Source: Nocardia otitidiscaviarum NBRC 14405
GTDB taxonomy: Bacteria; Actinomycetota; Actinomycetes; Mycobacteriales; Mycobacteriaceae
Direction: 5' to 3'
NCBI RefSeq assembly: GCF_000308635.1
Contig: NZ_BAGD01000281.1
Location: forward strand, 62,001 to 126,000
Length of the DNA: 64,000 nt
Under the pieces are notes generated by a model. It saw only the letters and a list, made by a program, of their open reading frames with translations, did not search any database and was not told where the DNA came from. Made by a program: the position numbers and the translations under genes. Below, piece after piece: positions 7,678-18,024 of this stretch. Every line of letters starts with the position of its first letter. Within the stretch, counting starts at the first letter, position 1.

Positions 7678-8895
7678 TCATCCCCACTCCAGTCGTCGGT
7701 CGAGCAAGGATTGCTGGGCCGGGTTGGCGGTGAGTTCTCGGGCGCGTTCGTCGGCGGCTTGGGCGGCGGCGGTCTCACCGAGGGCGCGGTGCAGTTCGGC
7801 GCGGGTGGCGTGGAAGAGCGGGTAGCGGTCGAGCGCGGGGGCGAGCGGTTCGAGTTCGGTGAGGGCTCGGCGGGGGCCGTGCACATAGCTCGAGACGATG
7901 GTGCGGTGCAGGCGGGTGACCGGTGAGGGGGCCAGGAACAGCAGCATGTCGTAGAGGGCCAGCAGTTGCGGCCAGTCGGTGTCCGCCCAGGTGGGTGCCT
8001 CCGCGTGGCAGGCCACCAGTGCCGCCTGGAGTTGATACGGCCCGGGTCGGTGGCGGCGGGCGGCGCGGGTGAGCAGGGCGGTGGCGTCGGCGATGGCGCG
8101 GCGGTCCCAGCGGTCGCGATCCTGGTCGCGCAGCAGCACCAATCCGTCGGTGTCGAAGCGGGCGGGGGTGCGGGCCCGGTGTAGCCGGATCAGGGCCAGC
8201 AGTCCGGCGACCTCGGGTTCGGTGGGCATGAGTTCGGCCAGTAGCGCGGCCAGCCATTCCGCGTCCGCGGCCAGATCAGGCCGGTGCACCGCGTCAGCCG
8301 TAGAGGAGAGGTACGCCTCGTTGAACATCAGATAGATGACCGCCAGCACCTCGTCCAGCCGGGCCGGAAGGTCGTCCGCGTCCGGAATCCGGTAGGGGAT
8401 GGCGGCTTCGGCGATCTTGCGTTTGGCGCGGGTCAGACGTCGCGCCACGGTGGGTTCCGGGACCAGGAAGGCCGCGGCGATCTGCGCGGTCGTCAGACCG
8501 CACACCACACGCAGGGTGAGCGCGATCTGCGCGGTGCGCGGCAGGGCCGGATGGCAGCAGGTGAAGATGAGCCGCAGCCGATCGTCGGGCTCGGCACGGA
8601 CCGGCCATTGCACCTGCGCGAGCTTGGCGCGGTAGGTGCGCTCGCGGCGCAGGATATCGATCCCGCGCCGCCGCGCCACGGTCAGCAACCAGGCATCCGG
8701 ATGGTCCGGAATGCCGGCGACGGGCCAGCGCCGCAGGGCGCTCTCCACCGCGTCCTGCACGAGATCCTCGGCCGCGCCCACATCCCCGAGCAGGGCGACC
8801 AGCGTGGCGGTCAGCCGCGCCGCGTGCTCGCGCAGCGTCCGCGCCAACTCCGCGTGCGAGGGGACGGCGTGGGGATCGGTGGTGGGCTGGCCCAT
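7678..8895 (-). CDS. ECF42-type RNA polymerase sigma factor with TPR-like C-terminal extension
   Basis: A 405-residue sigma factor, much longer than a plain ECF (~200). Region 2 includes DLVQDAVESALRRWP and PDAWLLTVARRRGIDILRRE. Region 4 includes VCGLTTAQIAAAFLVPEPTV and RRLTRAKRKI. The remaining ~200 residues (starting LMFNEAYL) form the helical repeat-like extension of ECF42 factors (DUF6596/TPR), which takes the place of an anti-sigma factor in control. The ATG lies one base past the stop of the DGPF gene, indicating coupled translation. Longer upstream frames overlap the DGPF gene and are unlikely. Confidence 0.88.
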   Translation of the reverse strand: MGQPTTDPHAVPSHAELARTLREHAARLTATLVALLGDVGAAEDLVQDAVESALRRWPVAGIPDHPDAWLLTVARRRGIDILRRERTYRAKLAQVQWPVRAEPDDRLRLIFTCCHPALPRTAQIALTLRVVCGLTTAQIAAAFLVPEPTVARRLTRAKRKIAEAAIPYRIPDADDLPARLDEVLAVIYLMFNEAYLSSTADAVHRPDLAADAEWLAALLAELMPTEPEVAGLLALIRLHRARTPARFDTDGLVLLRDQDRDRWDRRAIADATALLTRAARRHRPGPYQLQAALVACHAEAPTWADTDWPQLLALYDMLLFLAPSPVTRLHRTIVSSYVHGPRRALTELEPLAPALDRYPLFHATRAELHRALGETAAAQAADERARELTANPAQQSLLDRRLEWG

Positions 8896-8896
8896 C

Positions 8897-9238
8897 TCAG
8901 GATTCGATCGGCCTGATCTCGACGATCGGGCAGCCGGGCCAGGTCCGCACCATGGCCAGCGCCTCGTCGAGATCGGCCACGTCGATCTCGGTGTAGCCGC
9001 TGACCACCTCCTTGCCCTCCACGAACGGACCGTCGCTGATGATCGGTTCCGCGCCGCCGAGCCGCACGGTGGTGGCGGTCTCGGGGACACGCAGTTTCGA
9101 GCCGCCGCGGATCCGGTCGGCGTGCTCGGTCATCCACCGGCCGACCCGCTCGTAGGCGTGCTCACGCTCCGAGGGCGACATGGCTTCCAGCTCGGCGGCG
9201 AACTTCTCGTCCTCGATGAACAGCAGCACGTATTTCAT
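8897..9238 (-). CDS. DGPF/YCII-related protein, partner of the ECF42 sigma factor
   Basis: A 113-residue protein starting MKYVLLFIEDE. It carries the diagnostic SDGPFVEGKE motif and ends in a beta strand PIVEIRPIES. DGPF (YCII-related) proteins are the characteristic genomic partners and regulon members of ECF42 sigma factors; their biochemical role is unsettled. AGAGG lies upstream of the ATG. The gene heads the unit DGPF-sigma-VOC and has an ECF-type promoter 46-78 bp upstream of its start. Confidence 0.88.
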   Translation of the reverse strand: MKYVLLFIEDEKFAAELEAMSPSEREHAYERVGRWMTEHADRIRGGSKLRVPETATTVRLGGAEPIISDGPFVEGKEVVSGYTEIDVADLDEALAMVRTWPGCPIVEIRPIES

Positions 9239-9283
9239 CGATCCTCTTTCGTCGGCGGCCGGGTACGTCCCAGCCTCTACCCA

Positions 9284-9316
9284 CCAGACGATCGGCACAA
9301 CGCTGAGCACGACAAC
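9284..9316 (-). promoter_or_regulatory. ECF-type promoter ahead of the DGPF gene
   Basis: GTTGTCG, 14 bp, then CCGATCGTCTGG on the minus strand: both blocks and the spacing are identical to those before the VOC gene, while the spacer differs. This gives a leader of roughly 40 bases for the DGPF-sigma transcript and suggests autoregulation by the sigma factor. Confidence 0.68.
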
Positions 9317-9343
9317 CGGACGGCACCGGTTTCGAGCGGTCCG

Positions 9344-10525
9344 TCAGGCGCTGACCCGCACCGGCGGCGTGAAGGTGCGCAGCAGTGGTTCCACCACGCG
9401 GGCGGCGATCGGTCCGAGCACGGCCATGAGTAGGACGTAGGTGGTCGCCAGGGCCGCGAATTCCGCCGGTACCGCACCGGCCGCGACCGCGAGTCCGGCG
9501 ATGACGATGGAGAACTCCCCGTGCGCCACCAGCGCCGCACCCGCCCGTGCGCGGCCGTTGCGGGAGGCTCCGGCGCGGCGGGCGGCCCACCAGCCGGTGA
9601 AGAGTTTGGCGGCGGTGGTCACCACGGCCAACGCGACGGCCCAGCCGAGTACGGGCGGGATGCTGCTGGGGTCGGTGCTCAGCCCGAACAGGACGAAGAA
9701 CAGCGCGGCGAAGAGATCGCGCAGCGGTTCCAGGAGTTTGGCGGCATTGTGCGCCGTCGATCCCGAGATCGCGATACCCAGCAGGAACGCGCCCACCGCG
9801 GCCGAGACCTGGAGCGCGGAGGCGACCCCGGCGATCAGCAGTGCCGCGCCCAGCAGTTTGAGCAGGAAGATCTCGCGAATATCGCTGTCCACGATCATGG
9901 ATACGTAGCGGCCGTAGCGCAGTGCCACCACGAGCACCACGGTGACCGCCGCCAGCGCGATGGCGACCGACTGCAGCCCGGCGAGGAAGCCGATTCCGGC
10001 CAGCACCGCGGTGAGCACCGGCAGATATCCGGCCATGACGAGGTCCTCGAACACCAGGATCGACAGAATGGTCGGCGTCTCCCGGTTGCCGAGTCGGCCG
10101 AGGTCGTTGAGCACCTTGGCGACGATGCCGGAGGAGGAGATGTAGGTGACGCCCGCCATGGCCACCGCCCCGGTCACGCCCCAGCCCAGCCACAGCGCCA
10201 CCAGCACGCCCGGGGTGGCGTTCAACACCAGGTCGACCACGCCCGCCGCCCAGGATCTGCGCATACCTGTGACGAGTTCGCTTGCGCTGTACTCCAATCC
10301 GAGCAGCAACAGCAGCAGCACCACGCCGATCTCGCTGGCGAGATGAATGAACTCGTCGATGTGGTCGAGTTCGACCAGCCCGCCGGTGCCGAATACCAGC
10401 CCGCCGATCAGGTACAGCGGGATCGGCGACATACCGATCCGCGCGGCCAGTCGTCCGAGCAGTCCCAATCCGAAAAAGACCGCGCCCAGTTGAATGAGTG
10501 CGAGCGCGGTTTCGTGTGCCACCAT
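9344..10525 (-). CDS. CPA2-family cation/proton antiporter
   Basis: A 393-residue polytopic membrane protein with about 12 hydrophobic segments and the Na+/H+ exchanger (KefB/KhtU-like) fold. Family signatures are IPLYLIGGLVFGTGG near the N-terminus, LLLLLLGLEYS, ISSSGIVAKVLNDLGRLGNRE and VGAFLLGIAISGSTAH. It lacks the C-terminal RCK/TrkA-N domain of full Kef proteins, and no separate TrkA-C (KhtT) gene is adjacent. It probably exchanges K+ or Na+ for protons; the ion cannot be told from sequence alone. Confidence 0.85.
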   Translation of the reverse strand: MVAHETALALIQLGAVFFGLGLLGRLAARIGMSPIPLYLIGGLVFGTGGLVELDHIDEFIHLASEIGVVLLLLLLGLEYSASELVTGMRRSWAAGVVDLVLNATPGVLVALWLGWGVTGAVAMAGVTYISSSGIVAKVLNDLGRLGNRETPTILSILVFEDLVMAGYLPVLTAVLAGIGFLAGLQSVAIALAAVTVVLVVALRYGRYVSMIVDSDIREIFLLKLLGAALLIAGVASALQVSAAVGAFLLGIAISGSTAHNAAKLLEPLRDLFAALFFVLFGLSTDPSSIPPVLGWAVALAVVTTAAKLFTGWWAARRAGASRNGRARAGAALVAHGEFSIVIAGLAVAAGAVPAEFAALATTYVLLMAVLGPIAARVVEPLLRTFTPPVRVSA

Positions 10526-10788
10526 CTACTTTCAGCTATCCCGTCACAGTCATGGCGGCGGGTGGGGCATCAGCCGTTGTCGCGGAGTGTTCTCCGTCCA
10601 GACCTCCCGGCTCGCTCGATGGTAATGATTCCGTAAAGAAGTTAGTTTTGCAAACCGAACGCCCTGGTCGGCCACCGACTTCCGGCCAATGCCGACCGGT
10701 AGCCATCCTTTCCCCGCGCGGCAACGAATAGCGATCACCGCACGAATCACCTTGCTCCATAACGCATCTTCACGAAGGAGGAATACCT
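10526..10788. other. Intergenic leader region before the 23-codon gene
   Basis: 263 bp between the antiporter start and the small peptide gene. It holds the promoter(s) of both, but I cannot place -35/-10 elements with confidence. A less GC-rich patch (10619-10660, with GGTAATGATTCCG) stands out. I see no recognisable riboswitch. Confidence 0.3.
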
Positions 10789-10860
10789 ATGATCCCGCGC
10801 TTCATCGATGACGTCACCTCGGCAATCAACAACCTCCTCGCCTGGCTGCTGATCCCGTAG
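10789..10860 (+). CDS. 23-residue small peptide gene
   Basis: A 24-codon frame (ATG...TAG) begins MIPRFIDDVTSAI and ends LLAWLLIP. The start is preceded by a near-perfect ribosome binding site, AAGGAGG, with 7-bp spacing. A strong GC hairpin begins 8 bp after the stop. The peptide has an acidic first half and a hydrophobic tail, suggesting a membrane-associated or amphipathic helix. Function unknown; it could also be a leader peptide, but the hairpin separates it from the subtilase. The gene call rests on the coincidence of ribosome binding site, short frame and terminator. Confidence 0.6.
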   Translation: MIPRFIDDVTSAINNLLAWLLIP

Positions 10861-10868
10861 CCGCGCCG

Positions 10869-10897
10869 CCGCCCGGGGCAGTCGCCGCCCCGGGCGG
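10869..10897 (+). terminator. Strong hairpin after the 23-codon gene
   Basis: Perfect 11-bp arms CCGCCCGGGGC and GCCCCGGGCGG with a 7-bp loop, followed by TTCTCCC. It lies 8 bp beyond the stop codon, as expected for an intrinsic-like terminator in high-GC DNA. Confidence 0.65.
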
Positions 10898-11058
10898 TTC
10901 TCCCACCACGCCGGATACGTCCCCGACGCCCGGTAACGGACGCCCGGTAGCGACGGGGTCTCCGCCGCGAATCGAGTACTCGGGTACTCGGTACACCGCG
11001 ATGTGCCGGGGATAGGTTCTACGGTGGGTCCGGGGTTGCAGGGCGAAAGGGAGTCATC

Positions 11059-12714
11059 ATGCCTACCGCGAATTTCGGGACGAAGGACGAACCCGGTTTC
11101 GAACTCGAGCAGAGTCCGGATCTGATCGTGGTGCGCGCGCGGTACGGGCGCGGGGTGCCGTTGCAGGCGGGGTCGGTGCGCACGCCCGTCAGCGGGGTGC
11201 TCGAGGACGCGAGCCTCGTGCAGACCTACCCCGAGGCGGGGGTCGAGGTGTATCGCATTCCGCCCGGATCCCGGTCGGTCGAGGAACGCAAGACGCGGCT
11301 GAACGCCGCGCCCGAGGTGCGTTTCGCCGGACACGTGCTGGTGGATCCGGTCGGCGACGAACCCGTGCTGTACACCGAGAACATCTTCGTGAAGTTCGTC
11401 GACGAGGCGGATCCACGCGACTGCGAGGCCGTGCTGCGCGAGGCCGGGCTGTCGATCAAACAGCGGGTGGACTACGCCGAGAACGCCTACTTCGCCGCCG
11501 CGCCGGAAGGTACCGGACAGCGAACCTTCGATATCGCGAACACACTGCTGCGCCGCGCCGACGTCATCTACTCCCACCCCGAACTCATTCGCCGCCGCGC
11601 CCGCAAGGCCGTCTTTCCCCCACAGTGGCATCTGCGCACCACCGTCATCGGCGGGGTCACCGTGGACGCGCACGCGAATGTCGAAGCGGCCCATGCCATC
11701 ACCCGCGGCTCCGGCGCGATTGTGGCCGTCGTCGACGACGGCGTGGACATCGACCATCCGGAATTCGCCGGTACCGGCAAGGTGGTCGCCCCGCGCGACG
11801 CCACCCTGCGCACCGACGATCCGCGACCGAAGGACCCGTTCGGCACCGGTCCCGACTTCGGCGACAATCACGGCACCGCCTGCGCGGGCGTGGCCTGCGC
11901 CAATGGCGCGCTCGGTGCGTCCGGGGTGGCTCCCGACGCGGCCCTCATGCCGATTCGCCTGGCCTCGGGTCTCGGTTCCCAGGCGGAGGCGCAGGCGTTC
12001 CAGTGGGCGGCCGATCACGGCGCGGACGTCATCTCGTGCAGCTGGGGCCCGGCCGACGGCCTGTGGTTCCGGCCCGACGATCCGGCCCATCAGCGCGTGG
12101 TGCCCATGCCCGCCAGCACCCGGCTCGCCATCGACTACGTGATCACCAAGGGTCGCGGCGGCAAGGGCTGCGTCATCTGCTTCGCCGCGGGCAACGGCAA
12201 CGAGTCCGTCGACAACGACGGCTACGCCAGCCACCCGTCCGTGATCGCCGTCGCGGCCTGCAACGACACCGGAAAACGCAGCGTCTACAGCGATTTCGGC
12301 AAGGCCGTGTGGTGTGCCTTCCCCAGCAACGATTTCGGCCACGCCCCCTTCGGCCATCCCGACCCCCTCACCCCGGGCATCTGGACCGTCGACCGTCGCG
12401 GCACGGACGGCTACAACCCGGGCGATCCCGAATGGGGCGATGCCGCAGGACATTTCACCAACAGTTTCGGCGGCACCTCGAGCGCCTGCCCGGGTGCGGC
12501 CGGCGTCGCGGCCCTGGTGCTGTCGGTGCGTCCGGAGCTGACCTGGCGGCAGGTCAAAGATCTGCTCCAGGGCTCCTGCGATCGCATCGACAGTTCCGGC
12601 GGCGGATACGACGCGGCGGGCCACAGTGCCAGGTACGGCTTCGGCAGGCTCAACGCGCTGGCCGCGGTGCAGGCCGCCCAGGCGGCGGTACCCGATCCGG
12701 TTCCGGTGGTCTGA
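11059..12714 (+). CDS. Subtilisin-family (S8) serine protease without signal peptide
   Basis: A 551-residue subtilase with the full catalytic triad in order: Asp226 (AVVDDGVDID), His271 (DNHGTACAG) and Ser474 (GGTSSACPG), plus the oxyanion Asn region CFAAGNGN. The first ~200 residues are a non-catalytic N-terminal region resembling a propeptide/adhesion-type domain. No signal peptide or membrane helix is seen, so the enzyme is probably cytoplasmic or leaves by a non-Sec route. The ATG follows GGCGAAAGGGAG with 7-bp spacing. It is monocistronic; the peptide substrate is unknown. Confidence 0.85.
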   Translation: MPTANFGTKDEPGFELEQSPDLIVVRARYGRGVPLQAGSVRTPVSGVLEDASLVQTYPEAGVEVYRIPPGSRSVEERKTRLNAAPEVRFAGHVLVDPVGDEPVLYTENIFVKFVDEADPRDCEAVLREAGLSIKQRVDYAENAYFAAAPEGTGQRTFDIANTLLRRADVIYSHPELIRRRARKAVFPPQWHLRTTVIGGVTVDAHANVEAAHAITRGSGAIVAVVDDGVDIDHPEFAGTGKVVAPRDATLRTDDPRPKDPFGTGPDFGDNHGTACAGVACANGALGASGVAPDAALMPIRLASGLGSQAEAQAFQWAADHGADVISCSWGPADGLWFRPDDPAHQRVVPMPASTRLAIDYVITKGRGGKGCVICFAAGNGNESVDNDGYASHPSVIAVAACNDTGKRSVYSDFGKAVWCAFPSNDFGHAPFGHPDPLTPGIWTVDRRGTDGYNPGDPEWGDAAGHFTNSFGGTSSACPGAAGVAALVLSVRPELTWRQVKDLLQGSCDRIDSSGGGYDAAGHSARYGFGRLNALAAVQAAQAAVPDPVPVV

Positions 12715-12721
12715 ACCGCGT

Positions 12722-13510
12722 TCACCCGGCCGGAGCACGGCCGCCGATGGCGGCGGTCACGGCCGCGGCGGCGGTGCGCAGCGGGGCGGCCAGCTCCGGC
12801 CAGGTGTGACCGCATTCGATCGCCTCGTCCGGGCAGTGGTGGCGCAGCGTGAGCCCGAGGGCGGCGATGGGTCGCCCGCCGTGATCGAACACCGCGTGGG
12901 CGACGGTGGCGAAACCCGGCGTGATGTAGCCGTCCTCGACCGCCCAGCCGCGTGCGGCCTCCACGCGCAGCAGGTGGCGCAGCGCCCGCAGCTCGCGCGG
13001 GCCTCGGGAGGTGCGCATGGGAAACGCGGCCGGGCCCGGAAAGAGCGCGCGCACGTGTTTCGGCGTCAGATGCCCGAGGATGGCCCGCCCGGTGGCGGTG
13101 AGATGGGCGGGCAGGCGCACCCCCACATCGGTGACCAGGGTCTGCGGGCGCGGCGGTCGCTGCTCGATGAGGTACAGCGACTCGTTGCCGTGCAGGACGC
13201 CGAGGTGCCCGGTGCAGCCGACCGCGTCCACCACACCGCGCAGCAGCGGAGCCGCCACCCGCTCGAGCGGATCGTGCCGCAGGTAGGCCGAACCGATCTC
13301 GAACGCGCCGATACCGAGCCCGTATTTGCGCTCGGCCGCCAGATAGGCCACGTACCCGGCCGCCTGCAACTCGTTGAGCAGCTGATACGTGGACGAGCGG
13401 GGGATGTCGAGCTCGCGGGCGATCACCGCGGCGGGCACCGGATGCGGCCGCTGCGCGAGCAGTCCGAGGATGCGCAGACCGCGCCGCAGCGCCGGAATAT
13501 CACCGCTCAT
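12722..13510 (-). CDS. IclR-family regulator of the hut operon
   Basis: A 262-residue IclR-type regulator. The N-terminal winged helix-turn-helix includes PAAVIARELDIPRSSTYQLL (~25-44); the C-terminal effector domain shows LPAHLTATGRAILGHL and the HAVFDHGGRPIAALGLTL segment typical of the family. It is divergent from hutH across 95 bp containing a TGTCTG/CAGACA dyad, so it very likely controls histidine use, responding to histidine or urocanate (inferred). Its stop faces the subtilase stop 8 bp away. Confidence 0.85.
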   Translation of the reverse strand: MSGDIPALRRGLRILGLLAQRPHPVPAAVIARELDIPRSSTYQLLNELQAAGYVAYLAAERKYGLGIGAFEIGSAYLRHDPLERVAAPLLRGVVDAVGCTGHLGVLHGNESLYLIEQRPPRPQTLVTDVGVRLPAHLTATGRAILGHLTPKHVRALFPGPAAFPMRTSRGPRELRALRHLLRVEAARGWAVEDGYITPGFATVAHAVFDHGGRPIAALGLTLRHHCPDEAIECGHTWPELAAPLRTAAAAVTAAIGGRAPAG

Positions 13511-13542
13511 CCGCCATCACCTCACCCGTCCGCGGTCCATTC

Positions 13543-13560
13543 TGTCTGAAATACCAGACA
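13543..13560. promoter_or_regulatory. Probable IclR operator in the hut promoter
   Basis: Perfect 6-bp arms TGTCTG and CAGACA around AAATAC, midway between the divergent IclR and hutH starts. Length and placement fit an IclR-family operator. Confidence 0.6.
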
Positions 13561-13605
13561 AAACCCGGCCCGGGGTGCTCGATCGCGACGGCCCGAGGCG
13601 CTGGA

Positions 13606-15155
13606 ATGGTGCCCATGACGATCGGAATCCAGCGGGTGCTGGTGAGCGCGAACCCTGTGACGCGATCGGAGGTGGTGGCGGTCGCGCGGCACGGCGCGCG
13701 TGTGGAACTCGCCGAACCGGATCTGGCTCACCTGGCGAAGGTGCGCGGCCATATCGACGAGCTGGCGCACGGGGAACGGCCGGTATACGGCGTGTCCACC
13801 GGCTTCGGCGCGCTGGCCCTGCGGCATATCCCGCCGGACCGGCGCACCGACCTGCAACGCTCGCTCATCCGCTCCCATGCCGCGGGCGCGGGCACGCCGG
13901 TGGAGGCGGAGGTGGTGCGGGCCATGATGCTGCTGCGCCTGCGCACCCTCATGTCCGGGCACACCGGCGTGCGGCCGGAGACCGCGCGGGCGTTGGCGGC
14001 GCTGCTGGACAGCGGCCTGATTCCGGTGGTGCCGGAATACGGTTCGCTGGGCTGCTCCGGTGATCTGGCCCCGCTCGCGGCCGTGGCGCTGGCGCTCATG
14101 GGTGAGGGCTCGGTGCACGGTCCGGACGGCCCGCGCCCCATGGCCGAGGCCAGCGCCGCGGCCGGGCTCACCCCGCTGGTGCTGGCGGAGAAGGAGGGGC
14201 TGGCGCTGACCAACGGCACCGACGGCATGCTCGGCATGCTGGTGCTGGCCATCGACGATCTGCACCGACTGTTCGATGTGGCCGATCTGACGGCCGCCAT
14301 GAGCGTGGAGGCGCAGTTGGGCACCGATCGGGTGTTCGCCGCCGACCTCCAGGGCTTGCGCCCGCATCCCGGGCAGGCCGTGTCCGCGGCGAATATGCGT
14401 GCGGCGCTCGCCGATTCGGCGATCGTCGCCAGCCACCGCGGCGACGACTGCCCGCGCGTGCAGGACGCCTACTCGCTGCGCTGTGCCCCGCAGGTGCACG
14501 GCGCGGCGCGCGACACCCTGGCGTACGCGGAGACCGTGGCCGAGCGGGAACTGCGCGCAGCCGTCGACAATCCGGTGGTGCTCGACGACGGCCGGGTGGA
14601 GTCCAACGGCAACTTCCACGGCGCACCGGTCGCGTATGTACTGGACTTCCTGGCCATCGCCATCGCGGATGTGGCGTCCATCGCCGAGCGTCGCACCGAC
14701 CGCATGCTCGATGTGCATCGCTCGCACGGCCTGCCGCCGTTCCTGGCCGACGACCCGGGCGTCGACTCCGGCTACATGATCGCCCAGTACACCCAGGCCG
14801 GGGTGGTGTCGGAGCTGAAGCGCTGCGCGGCTCCCGCCTCGGTGGATTCCATTCCGTCCAGTGCCATGCAGGAGGACCATGTGTCCATGGGCTGGGCGGC
14901 CGCACGCAAGCTGCGCCGCGCCGTGGACGGGCTGACCACCGTGCTGGCCATCGAATTGCTCACCGCCGCACGAGCGCTCGACCTGCGCGCGCCGCTGCGG
15001 CCCGCACCCGTGACCGGCGCGGTGCGGGATCTACTGCGCACCCACGTACCCGGGCCGGGCCCGGATCGCCATCTCGCTCCGGATATCGCCGCGGCGGTGG
15101 AGCTGATCCGAACCGGTGCGGTCGATCGCATTCTCGACGAGGGGATTTCGAACTC

Positions 15156-15159
<4 letters not shown>
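13606..15159 (+). CDS. hutH: Histidine ammonia-lyase HutH
   Basis: A 517-residue member of the aromatic ammonia-lyase family, which converts L-histidine to urocanate and ammonia using the self-formed MIO group. The MIO loop reads GSLGCSGDLAPLA, with the tripeptide Cys150-Ser151-Gly152 instead of the usual Ala-Ser-Gly. Ser, the essential residue, is kept. Also present are YGVSTGFGAL near the N-terminus, NGTDGMLGML, and FHGAPVAYVLDF. ATG 13606 has GAGG 7 bp upstream; ATG 13615 (MTIGIQRV) is an equally good start. Its stop overlaps hutU by 4 bp (ATGA). Confidence 0.93.
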
Positions 15160-16805
<1,646 letters not shown>

Positions 16806-16809
16806 TCCG

Positions 16810-18024
16810 GTGAGCGTGCAGACGCCCGCGGCCAACACCCTGCTGGCCGAGATCGAACGGATCGGCGCGGACGCCGTGCGCGGTGGCTATTCGCGGCATG
16901 TCTTCACCGCCGCCGACGGCGCACTGCGCGAGTGGTTCACCGCCGCCGCCCGGGCGCGCGGCCTGGCGGTGCACACCGATCGCAACGCCAACCTGTGGGC
17001 CTGGTTCGGCACACCCGGACCGGATGCCGTGGTCACCGGCAGCCACCTGGACTCGGTCCCGGGCGGCGGGGCCTACGACGGTCCGCTGGGTGTGGTGAGC
17101 GCGCTGGCCGCCGTCGATCTGCTGCGCGCACAGGGATTCACACCGCGACGTCCGCTCGCCATCGTGGTGTTCGCCGAGGAGGAGGGCGGCCGCTTCGGGG
17201 TACCGTGCCTGGGTTCTCGGCTGCTCACCGGCACCTTGGCCGCCCCGGAGGCGCTGGCCCTGCGCGATGCCGACGGCACCACCTTCGCCGAGGCCGCCCG
17301 CGCCGCCGGAGCGTGCCCGGAGCACTTCGGCCGCGACGACGAAACCCTCGGCCGCATAGGAACATTCGTGGAACTGCACGTGGAGCAGGGTCGCGGCCTG
17401 GTGCACCTGGACGCGCCACTGGCCGTGGGCAGCAATATCATTCCGCACGGGCGCTGGCGGTTCCGTTTCACCGGACAGGGCAACCACGCCGGCACCACGC
17501 TCATGTCCGACCGCCGCGATCCCATGGTGGCCGCGGCCCAACTGGTGCTGGCGGTGCGGCGGTGCGCGGCGGCCGTACCGGAGGCCCGGGCCACCGTGGG
17601 GCGGCTGACGCCGACCCCGGGCGGTACCAACGTGATCGCGTCCCAGGTCGACGTCTGGTTGGACGCGCGACTGCCCGAACCGGGCAGTGTGCGCGATCTG
17701 GTCGCGGAGATCACCGCCGCGGCCGGCGCGGCGGCCGAACTCGAGGGTTGCGCGGTCGAGGTGCGCGAGCAGTCCTTCGAGGGCACCGCCGATTTCGATC
17801 CGGCCCTGCGGGATCGGATCGGCGCGCTGCTCGGCGGCGCGCCGATCCTGCCGACCGGAGCCGGGCACGATGCCGCGGTGCTGGCCCCCTTCGTGCCCAC
17901 GGCGATGCTCTACGTGCGCAACCCCACCGGTATCAGCCACGCGCCGGAGGAGTTCGCCGAACCCGCCGATATCGATTACGGGACAGTGGAACTGGCTCGC
18001 GTGCTGCGGAGCCTCGCCGCATGA
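16810..18024 (+). CDS. M20-family amidohydrolase (AllC-like) of the hut operon
   Basis: A 404-residue zinc hydrolase of the allantoate amidohydrolase/N-carbamoyl-amino-acid hydrolase group. Metal-binding blocks are in order: TGSHLDSVPGGGAYDGPLG, FAEEEGGRFG, ELHVEQG, GNHAGTT and the late ISHAPEE. I start at GTG 16810 (MSVQTPAAN), 4 bp after hutU; an upstream in-frame ATG lies inside hutU. In this operon a purine-ring (allantoate) role is unlikely. HutF makes N-formylglutamate and no HutG is encoded, so hydrolysis of N-formylglutamate, or a related N-substituted amino acid, is the attractive inferred role. Its stop overlaps hutF by ATGA. Confidence 0.82.
   Translation: MSVQTPAANTLLAEIERIGADAVRGGYSRHVFTAADGALREWFTAAARARGLAVHTDRNANLWAWFGTPGPDAVVTGSHLDSVPGGGAYDGPLGVVSALAAVDLLRAQGFTPRRPLAIVVFAEEEGGRFGVPCLGSRLLTGTLAAPEALALRDADGTTFAEAARAAGACPEHFGRDDETLGRIGTFVELHVEQGRGLVHLDAPLAVGSNIIPHGRWRFRFTGQGNHAGTTLMSDRRDPMVAAAQLVLAVRRCAAAVPEARATVGRLTPTPGGTNVIASQVDVWLDARLPEPGSVRDLVAEITAAAGAAAELEGCAVEVREQSFEGTADFDPALRDRIGALLGGAPILPTGAGHDAAVLAPFVPTAMLYVRNPTGISHAPEEFAEPADIDYGTVELARVLRSLAA

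Noticed and set aside
10526..10788. Riboswitch ahead of the 23-codon gene
   Set aside because: I could not recognise a conserved core of any known class; the leader is simply described as uncharacterised.
10747..12738. 663-codon minus-strand frame opposite the subtilase
   Set aside because: It is an antisense shadow of the protease gene with glycine/arginine/valine-rich, domain-free translation.
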